From: Roseibium sp. MMSF_3412
GTDB taxonomy: Bacteria > Pseudomonadota > Alphaproteobacteria > Rhizobiales > Stappiaceae
Direction: 5' to 3'
Length of the DNA: 64,000 nt
Assembly: GCF_030733265.1 (NCBI RefSeq)
Contig: NZ_JASHJI010000009.1
Location: forward strand, 62,001 to 126,000
Both the position numbers and the translations under genes were made by a program. Position 1 is the first letter of the stretch; each line of letters starts with the position of its first letter. This document shows, in pieces, positions 58,200 through 64,000 of the stretch. The notes below the pieces were generated by a model. That model saw nothing but the letters and a program-made list of their open reading frames with translations, was not told where the DNA came from and searched no databases.

Positions 58200-59363
58200 T
58201 CAAAGTCCCGTTCTGTGCGCCCTCGATGTGAAGAAGATGCCCGACGGGCTTTCCGCGTCGATCTCGCCCCGCTTTTCGAACGTTCTCGTGTCGTAGATCA
58301 TGACCTTCCCAGCATCCCGCACGGACACCCAGACCTCGTGGCCGCGAGGTGTGAACTCCATGTGCAGGACCGCTTTGCCGGGCTTGAGTTCGTGCACGAC
58401 TTCCTTGGAAACCGTGTCGATGATCTGAATGGTGTCGTTGAGCGGGTGGGCGAAGTTCACCCAAACCTGCCGGCCGTCCGGCCGCGACATCGCAAACACC
58501 GGCTGCCCGTGGGTCTCCGTTCGCCCTGTTTCGGAGAGGTCGCTGGCATCGATCCAGAGAACCCGGTGGTGTCCAACTGCGGGAAGCACGAATTCCTGTC
58601 CGGCCCGGGCCCAGCCCTCAAGATGAGGCATCTTGTAGACCGGCAGCTCTTTCTGGCCGCGGCCGTATTCCGGGAGTACCCGGATCGGTTCCGGTTCAAC
58701 TGCCCAAAGATCGATCGCGGTCAATCCATCCTCACCGAACAGGCCGGTGATGTAGAGGCGGCCGTCTCCGGTGATCAGGGCGTCGTATGGGTTGGCGCCG
58801 ATATCCATGATCCTGGTGACCGATGGCTCCCCAGTAGACAGGTCCGCGATCCAGGTTTCACCTTCATCCCAGAGGGTAAACACGAATTTCCGTCCGGGTG
58901 CGTCCACAAGACCGATCGTTTTCGAGCCGGTCGGAATGTCGGCGACAAGGTCGAGCGAGTCCGCATCAAAAATGCGGACGCCGCCGGGTTCATAGTTGGA
59001 GACGGCGACCAGTTTGCCATCATCGGAAATCGCGCCGCCGATGGCATTGCCGGACTGGACGACGCGCTTGACGATTTTTCCGGATGTGATGTCGACTTTT
59101 GTCAGACCGCCGTCTCGTCCGAAGACATAGGCGAACCTCTGGTCGGGCGAATAGACGAGACTGGCGTGCGAAAGATCTCCGAGACCCTCGATCCTGGCGA
59201 TGGCAGCGCGTTCGGACTGGTCGATAATCAGAAGAGACCCGTTTGCGCGCTCCACAACCAGGCCAAGGTCGCCCGTGGCGACAATGGTCTCGGATTTCAA
59301 TGGGGTTGCCAGTAGCGCCGCAGCCATTGCAAGTGCCAGAGCGAAGCCCTTCAGAGCCGTCAT
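58200..59363 (-). CDS. nirF: NirF, haem d1 biosynthesis protein
   Basis: A 387-residue periplasmic d1-type propeller protein without a cytochrome c domain. Signal peptide LKGFALALAMAAALLATPL with no lipobox Cys. Propeller segments YSPDQRFAYVFGRDGGLTKV, AISDDGKLVAVSNYEPGG and FTPRGHEVWVSVRDAGK resemble NirS and NirN. Needed for a late step of haem d1 synthesis. Overlaps nirC by 4 bases. Confidence 0.94.
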   Translation of the reverse strand: MTALKGFALALAMAAALLATPLKSETIVATGDLGLVVERANGSLLIIDQSERAAIARIEGLGDLSHASLVYSPDQRFAYVFGRDGGLTKVDITSGKIVKRVVQSGNAIGGAISDDGKLVAVSNYEPGGVRIFDADSLDLVADIPTGSKTIGLVDAPGRKFVFTLWDEGETWIADLSTGEPSVTRIMDIGANPYDALITGDGRLYITGLFGEDGLTAIDLWAVEPEPIRVLPEYGRGQKELPVYKMPHLEGWARAGQEFVLPAVGHHRVLWIDASDLSETGRTETHGQPVFAMSRPDGRQVWVNFAHPLNDTIQIIDTVSKEVVHELKPGKAVLHMEFTPRGHEVWVSVRDAGKVMIYDTRTFEKRGEIDAESPSGIFFTSRAHRTGL

Positions 59364-59665
59364 TTCAATTCTCCCTGCAAGAGATACTTCGCAATCCGAT
59401 CTGCGTCCGCTTCGCTGAGCAACGGCCGCCAGGGCGGCATTGCGGTTTCCGGGATGCCGTCGAGCACCACGGTGGCAAGGGTTTCAATGTCGTAGTGGGA
59501 CAACGATTCCGGCCGGATATCCGGTCCGAGGCCGCCCTTGAGCGTCAGTCCGTGGCAGGAACCGCAGTCCTGATGCACCAGATTGATCAGTTCCGTTTTC
59601 GCGCTACTCTCTTCCGCCATTGCAGGCGCACAAAGCAGGACAGCGATGGAAACAAGCCTAAGCAT
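59360..59665 (-). CDS. nirC: NirC, small c-type cytochrome
   Basis: A 101-residue periplasmic cytochrome c55X: signal peptide LVSIAVLLCAPAMAEE, haem motif CGSCH (residues 34-38), and TAMPPWRPLLSEADADRIA with the axial Met. It donates electrons to NirS or acts in d1 synthesis. Overlaps the nirE end by 8 bases. Confidence 0.94.
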   Translation of the reverse strand: MLRLVSIAVLLCAPAMAEESSAKTELINLVHQDCGSCHGLTLKGGLGPDIRPESLSHYDIETLATVVLDGIPETAMPPWRPLLSEADADRIAKYLLQGELK

Positions 59666-60455
59666 GGGCCTGCTGCCCGGTTGCCGATACGCCCGGTAAC
59701 GGCTTTAGAATGTCCAACTCATGTGCGGTCCAGTCGGCACTCAGCGTGACAACCTTGCCGATGACGAAGAGGACAGGGGCCTTGAGGCCGGCCTGCCGCA
59801 GATCAAGCGCAACCGTGCCGAGTTTCGAAAACAATCTGGTTTCGCGGGGCGTCGTCGCCTGTGCGACCGCCATGACCGGGGTCTCTTCGCTCAACCCCTC
59901 AGCGACAAGACGTAGAGCGATCTGGCCGATATTTGCCACACCCATGTAGACAACAAGCGTGGTGTCCTCGCAGGCGAGACCGCTCCAGTCGAGATCGAGC
60001 GACCCGTTCGATTTTCGGTGTCCGGTAACATATCGAACGCCGGTGGCAAGGCCTCTGTGAGTGAGGGGAACGCCGCTGACGCAAGCAACGCCTTGTGCCG
60101 CCGTAATGCCGGGTGCGTACTCAACTTGGACATTGTTCGCGACCAGATACGCGGCTTCTTCGGATCCGCGGCCAAAGATCAGTGGATCGCCACCCTTAAG
60201 GCGCGCCACTGTCAATCCGTCCTGCGCGAAATTGCAGAGCATCTCGTTGATGCGTTCTTGCGGAACCGGGTGGTTGTCGGGCGACTTGCCAACCGAAACC
60301 AGGTGTGCCCCCGTCGGCGCCAGCGACAGGATTTCCGGAGACACCAGCCGGTCGTAAACGACCACATCAGCGTCCTGCAGCATGCGCACGGACTTGAGGG
60401 TCAGAAGTTCAGGATCGCCTGGGCCCGCTCCGATGAGAAAGACTTTTCCAGTCAT
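59658..60455 (-). CDS. nirE: NirE, SAM:uroporphyrinogen-III C-methyltransferase
   Basis: A 265-residue enzyme making precorrin-2, the first committed step to haem d1. Motifs: LIGAGPGDPELLTLKSVRML, VYDRLVSPEILSL, RLKGGDPLIFGRGSEEA and VQVEYAPGITAAQGVA. It has no fused dehydrogenase/chelatase (CysG) domain. Preceded by its own NNR/FNR box. Confidence 0.95.
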   Translation of the reverse strand: MTGKVFLIGAGPGDPELLTLKSVRMLQDADVVVYDRLVSPEILSLAPTGAHLVSVGKSPDNHPVPQERINEMLCNFAQDGLTVARLKGGDPLIFGRGSEEAAYLVANNVQVEYAPGITAAQGVACVSGVPLTHRGLATGVRYVTGHRKSNGSLDLDWSGLACEDTTLVVYMGVANIGQIALRLVAEGLSEETPVMAVAQATTPRETRLFSKLGTVALDLRQAGLKAPVLFVIGKVVTLSADWTAHELDILKPLPGVSATGQQAHA

Positions 60456-60518
60456 GAAAACCCTCGCTTCGCCTGAAACCTCGATGGCCTATGGTTGCTT
60501 ATTTCGCACGCGGTCTGC

Positions 60519-60532
60519 TTGATTATTGTCAA
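60519..60532. promoter_or_regulatory. NNR/FNR-type box upstream of nirE
   Basis: TTGATTATTGTCAA, a TTGAT-N4-GTCAA site centred 70 bases before the nirE start. It suggests that the haem d1 genes have their own promoter, separate from nirS. Confidence 0.83.
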
Positions 60533-60571
60533 GCGCCCGGCAGCTTTTTCCCGATTTTAAGGTAAATTAAT

Positions 60572-60994
60572 TCAAGGAGTTACGGTAATTCTGCCGATCA
60601 TTTCCTGGGTTTCCCAATGCGGGCCGCACAGGTAGCTTTGCGGTGGTCCCGCGGTCAGGAACGTGAACTCGAAGGTCTCTTCGGGAAACAGCCGGTCTGA
60701 CTCGGCGATGCCCTCGTCTGAGAGAATGACGCTATGGCTGGTTCGCTTGTCGACATTTACCCATCGGACGGTCGTGCCCACGGGAACGCTGAGGTCTTCC
60801 GGGCAGAACCTGTACTTGTACATCTTGACCACAGTGACGCCTTTCTCTTCGGACGACGATTGCCCGAACATCTCGACATAACGGTCTTCCGCTTCGGCGC
60901 AGATCACAGCCGTGTCTTCTTCGGCGGCGATGGCTGGAAGAGCGGCCGTCATCGGCAACACGACAGCGGCAAGACGCAAAACACTCATGAACAT
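60572..60994 (-). CDS. Periplasmic cupredoxin, possible NirS electron donor
   Basis: A 140-residue blue-copper-type protein with a signal peptide (LRLAAVVLPMTAALPAIAAEE). Copper ligands are visible: His in RTSHSVIL, and Cys, His, Met in YLCGPHWETQEM. The ATG at 60994 is chosen because AAGGGAG stands 8 bases upstream; an ATG at 61012 would place that site inside the gene. In denitrifiers cupredoxins (pseudoazurin, azurin) feed electrons to nitrite reductase, and its position between nirS and nirE fits; it is not closely like either. It has an unusual acidic, Cys-containing N-terminal stretch (AVICAEAEDRYVEMFGQ). Confidence 0.8.
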   Translation of the reverse strand: MFMSVLRLAAVVLPMTAALPAIAAEEDTAVICAEAEDRYVEMFGQSSSEEKGVTVVKMYKYRFCPEDLSVPVGTTVRWVNVDKRTSHSVILSDEGIAESDRLFPEETFEFTFLTAGPPQSYLCGPHWETQEMIGRITVTP

Positions 60995-61048
60995 GAGATT
61001 TCTCCCTTTCATGCGGAAACGACGGCCGGCAAGCGGGCCGCCGGCCGT

Positions 61049-62848
61049 CTACTGTTTGGACACGTTGATCTGTGCGGTCTCGTCATCGAGCGCGAGACTG
61101 GTGTCGAAGGTCACGTGGTGGAAACGCGCCGCCGCGTAGTCGTCGTGGATCGCAAAACCGACCGTGTAGACCTTGCCCGGTTCCAGCGGGACGTCACCCG
61201 GTGCACCGGATTTGAGTGGCCGCGAAAACACGACGGTCCAGACGCCGCCCGACAGGCTTGCCTCAGCCGCCATCTCGCCGTCATTCGCAACCCGGCGGTC
61301 CAGCAGATAGCCGTTTGAAGACGAGCCGTCCGCATAGACCCTGAGCAGATCCAGAAACGTGCCGTCTGCAAGAAGCTGATCGATCTCTTCGGCCGGTTTC
61401 AGCTTGTCCCAGCCGCCCTGAGCCTTGCCGCGACGCCCCTTGACTTCGACCTTGGTCCGGCTCTCGGTCAGGTATTTCGTGATCGTGTCTTTCGCCTCCA
61501 GTCTGCCCGCAACATCGGCATTGGCGGCAATCGCTTCGGCGCCGGGATCGAACGGCATGTAGGTATTGTCCGCATGACACGAGGCCCAGCACCCGGTTGT
61601 TTCTCCCATCTCGATGCCGGTCCCGGTGATCATCATGGCAACCTTGACCTGGTTGTCCGGATCCATCTTGCCGCCGTCGATGAACGGAGCGGGGTTGTGA
61701 CCGGCATCCGGCCACTGCAATCGCACATAAAGATTTTCATCGTCATGGGCGGCCTGGATGGCTGCATCGATCGTGCCGCGCTTTCCTGGAATCGGCGTCG
61801 GTTCGATCTCACCGCCGGCGACGATCTTGGTGCCGATCGCGGTCACTTCCTTGGCGTGACAGGTGGTGCATGCATCGCCGCCCTTGGTGAGCGGACGGGC
61901 ACCGCCGTGGGTCTTGCCGTTCTGTACCCACTCAAACGAAGCCTGACCAGGATAGAACAGGGTCAGGTCGGTCGCGGGGACCGCGTTCCAGTCGATATCG
62001 GGAGCGACATTGCCTCCGCCTCCCGGCGACGTTGGCGCAGCCTCGGCCGCGTTGTCCTCCGCCTTGGCGCGCTCCTCGGCAACCGCGGCGTCAACGGCGG
62101 CAGCAATCTGGGCTTGGACAGCCTCCTGCCGGGCCTTCTGCTCAGCCTTGGCCGCTTCCGCCTCGCTCGCCTCCCGGGCTTCAACGCGGGCAAGGCTTGC
62201 CATGTATTCCTGCGGAACGTCCCGGACGAATCCGGGGTGAGGGGCTTCGAGCTCTTCCAGATATGCCTCGTCCGCCCGGTCACGCAGATCCGAGTGGGCA
62301 ATACCCTTGTGGCAGTCTATGCAGGTCTGGCCAGTCGACATGGCATTGAGGTGCTGCTGGCGTGCGCGCGGTTTCTGGAATTCCGGCATCATCGAATTGA
62401 AGTCGTGGCAGTTCCGGCACTCACGCGAATCGTTGGCCTTCATGCGCTCCCACTCGTTCATTGCGAGCGTCAGACGCTTGGCCTCGAACTTTTCGGGCGT
62501 GCTGATGGTACCCATAACCTTGCCGTAAAGTTCCTTGGAGGCCTGGACCTTGCGGATGATCTTGTGGGTCCAGTCTTTCGGCACATGGCAGTCTGAACAC
62601 GTTGCACCGACACCGGAGCGGTTAACGTCGTGGATAGTGCCCTTGTATTCCTCGTAGACGAAGTCGCGCATCTCGTGACAGGAGATGCAGAATTGCTTGG
62701 TATTGGTAGCTTCCATCGCGGTGTTGAAGCCGCCCCAGAAAATGATACCGCCGGCAAAGACGGCCGCGACACCGCCAATGGGCATGCCCCATATCAGGTA
62801 TCTGCGCCAGATCGGTTTCTTCTTTTCACCTTGGTTGTTCTCGGACAT
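61049..62848 (-). CDS. NapC/NirT-like multihaem cytochrome fused to a C-terminal haem-binding domain
   Basis: A 599-residue membrane-anchored cytochrome. Residues 20-43 form the N-terminal anchor. Four CxxCH haem motifs of the NapC/NirT module follow (CISCH 54, CSDCH 84, CRNCH 144, CIDCH 176). Residues 220-272 are an Ala/Glu-rich, probably coiled linker. The C-terminal part has CTTCH (327), an unusual CX3CH (CWASCH, 420), and a domain like the ethylbenzene-dehydrogenase-related/cytochrome c-552 haem-binding family ([13 protein letters not shown]). It probably carries electrons from quinol to NirS. It lies directly downstream of nirS. Confidence 0.87.
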   Translation of the reverse strand: MSENNQGEKKKPIWRRYLIWGMPIGGVAAVFAGGIIFWGGFNTAMEATNTKQFCISCHEMRDFVYEEYKGTIHDVNRSGVGATCSDCHVPKDWTHKIIRKVQASKELYGKVMGTISTPEKFEAKRLTLAMNEWERMKANDSRECRNCHDFNSMMPEFQKPRARQQHLNAMSTGQTCIDCHKGIAHSDLRDRADEAYLEELEAPHPGFVRDVPQEYMASLARVEAREASEAEAAKAEQKARQEAVQAQIAAAVDAAVAEERAKAEDNAAEAAPTSPGGGGNVAPDIDWNAVPATDLTLFYPGQASFEWVQNGKTHGGARPLTKGGDACTTCHAKEVTAIGTKIVAGGEIEPTPIPGKRGTIDAAIQAAHDDENLYVRLQWPDAGHNPAPFIDGGKMDPDNQVKVAMMITGTGIEMGETTGCWASCHADNTYMPFDPGAEAIAANADVAGRLEAKDTITKYLTESRTKVEVKGRRGKAQGGWDKLKPAEEIDQLLADGTFLDLLRVYADGSSSNGYLLDRRVANDGEMAAEASLSGGVWTVVFSRPLKSGAPGDVPLEPGKVYTVGFAIHDDYAAARFHHVTFDTSLALDDETAQINVSKQ

Positions 62849-62982
62849 GTCCAGGCTCCGTTTTGGATTTCTCCGCAGGCCCTTTCGACCGGGCCATAAG
62901 CGATCGCAATGCGGATGCGGGGAGCGTTTGCCCTCACTCAGGCGACCGGTGGTCGAAGCAGTCCCTTCACCGCTGGCAAAGA

Positions 62983-63011
62983 GGAAGGGCGGGATCTTTG
63001 CCCGCCCTTCC
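62983..63011 (-). repeat. Strong hairpin between nirS and the NirT-like gene
   Basis: GGAAGGGCGGG, 7-base loop, CCCGCCCTTCC: a perfect 11-base-pair stem 16 bases after the nirS stop. No U-run, only CTCTTT, so it could be a leaky terminator or a stabiliser that keeps nirS mRNA more abundant than the genes below. Confidence 0.65.
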
Positions 63012-63027
63012 GGAGTGCTGGCTCACA

Positions 63028-64000
63028 TCAGGTGACGTGGTTCGAACGGTTGTAGACGTTGAACTTGCCGGTCGGGGCGAAGAGGCCCTTGACCCGTGTT
63101 TTCTCTTCCAGCGTCTTGGCGTCGAAGATCACGATTTCACCATTGGGCTCCTTGGAGGTGGAGCGGTTCCACTTGGAGACCCAGACTTCCGAACCATCCT
63201 GGTTGAATTCGAAGTGAACGGCGACGTTGCCTTCTTCCTCGGTGATCTGGATGGTCTTGACGATCTCTCCAGTTTCCTTGGAGATGACCTGCACCGACTG
63301 TTGCACTTCCGGTTCCGGGTGCTTGGTCTGGTCGGCCCAGATGTAGTCTGAGGTCGGATGCGTCCTGATGAACAGGCCGGCACCATCGGTTTCGACTTCG
63401 TAGCAGACCTTCCAGGCGTCATCCGGACGGTTCTCCGGGTCATTGCCCCAGACTGTAACCGTGCCTTCTCCAAGGTGGGTGGTGCCTGCCACCGGACCAC
63501 AGTTCGGGTCATTCCAGTTGGCGCCCGGGCCGGGGTGCGGCAACGGCGCCGTGTCGATCATGGCCTCGAGCTTGTGGGTCTTGGTGTCCACGACAACCAT
63601 CTTGTTCGACGCATTCGCGGCGATCTGGAAGTAGCGGCCGGACGGATCGAAGAAACCGTCATGCAGGAATTTCGCGGAATCGATCTTGTCGATGCGCAAA
63701 TTGTCCAGATCGCTGTAGTCGACCTGCCAGAGTTGGCCGAGTTCCTTGACCGCGACGATCCATGTCGGCTCGTTCGGAGTGGTGTAGATGGCCGCAACGC
63801 GGCTTTCTTCCACATATTCACCGTCAACGTTCACGCCGCGAGTGGAAACGACTTTTTTCGGCTCCATGGTTTCCGCATCGACGATCGCAAAGTGCGGCGG
63901 CCAGTAACCTCCGCCGATGACATACTTGCCGTCGCCGGAAACCGCTACGTCGCGTGCGTCGTATGCGATCTTCACTTCGGCAACCAGCATGTTCTCCGGG
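63028..64000 (-). CDS. nirS: Cytochrome cd1 nitrite reductase, 5' end off window
   Basis: Reduces nitrite to nitric oxide in the periplasm. Only the last 324 codons are in the window; the frame is open to base 64000, so the cytochrome c domain and part of the d1 propeller are missing. Seen: DVAVSGDGKYVIGGGYWPPH, FLHDGFFDPSGRYFQIAANA (active-site His region), LPHPGPGANWNDPNCGPV, and the final FNVYNRSNHVT (split). These are typical NirS sequences. Confidence 0.96.
   Translation of the reverse strand, partial: PENMLVAEVKIAYDARDVAVSGDGKYVIGGGYWPPHFAIVDAETMEPKKVVSTRGVNVDGEYVEESRVAAIYTTPNEPTWIVAVKELGQLWQVDYSDLDNLRIDKIDSAKFLHDGFFDPSGRYFQIAANASNKMVVVDTKTHKLEAMIDTAPLPHPGPGANWNDPNCGPVAGTTHLGEGTVTVWGNDPENRPDDAWKVCYEVETDGAGLFIRTHPTSDYIWADQTKHPEPEVQQSVQVISKETGEIVKTIQITEEEGNVAVHFEFNQDGSEVWVSKWNRSTSKEPNGEIVIFDAKTLEEKTRVKGLFAPTGKFNVYNRSNHVT

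Noticed and set aside
57354-59315. 653-codon plus-strand frame opposite nirF and nirDL
   Set aside because: Antisense shadow of two clear haem d1 genes; no domain, Arg/His-rich composition typical of high-GC reverse frames.

Overview
The window comes from an alphaproteobacterium of moderately high GC. The phosphatidylcholine synthase, the IalB and DUF6165 proteins, the BMP-type purine ABC system next to xdhABC, and the dense, tightly overlapping operons all fit Hyphomicrobiales or a Stappiaceae-type (Roseibium/Labrenzia-like) marine heterotroph. The genus is inference only. The organism is a NirS-type denitrifier with a complete nitrous oxide reductase operon.

Layout. (1) 1-17.7 kb is mostly housekeeping: galU (cut by the window edge), kdsA, eno, an FrnE-type DsbA oxidoreductase, a PleD-like regulator with a degenerate output domain, an acyl-adenylate-type protein with a ruined active site, a YejA-like peptide-binding protein, ialB, hspQ, a CitE-family lyase, an LpxL-type acyltransferase, an AEC transporter, a UbiH-type hydroxylase, a DUF2182 membrane protein and pcs. 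(2) 17.8-29.8 kb holds a quinone oxidoreductase, a LysR regulator and a purine block (hydroxyisourate hydrolase, xdhABC, four-gene BMP-family ABC importer). (3) 29.8-33.9 kb holds an enolase-superfamily protein, a patatin and a membrane alpha/beta hydrolase.

(4) 33.9-39.0 kb, minus strand, is the most notable accessory locus. A leader matching the guanidine-I (ykkC) riboswitch precedes a nitrate/taurine-type ABC importer, a ureohydrolase that would usually be called agmatinase, an extremely His-rich protein and a small His-containing membrane protein. Read together, this is best explained as guanidine uptake plus a nickel-dependent guanidine hydrolase with its own candidate metal-handling proteins.

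(5) 39.1-41.7 kb has DUF6165, a few small hypothetical genes and long non-coding stretches. (6) 41.7-51.9 kb, plus strand, has nnrS and nosRZDFYLX, each unit preceded by a perfect NNR/FNR-type palindrome. (7) 51.9-64 kb, minus strand and converging on nos, has nirS (cut by the window end), a NapC/NirT-like multihaem protein fused to a C-terminal haem-binding domain, a cupredoxin, and the haem d1 genes nirE-C-F-DL-G-H-J-N, followed by a CbiX-like chelatase and two small membrane proteins. A third NNR/FNR box lies upstream of nirE. Together, regions 6 and 7 reduce nitrite to NO and N2O to N2; nitric oxide reductase genes are not in the window.
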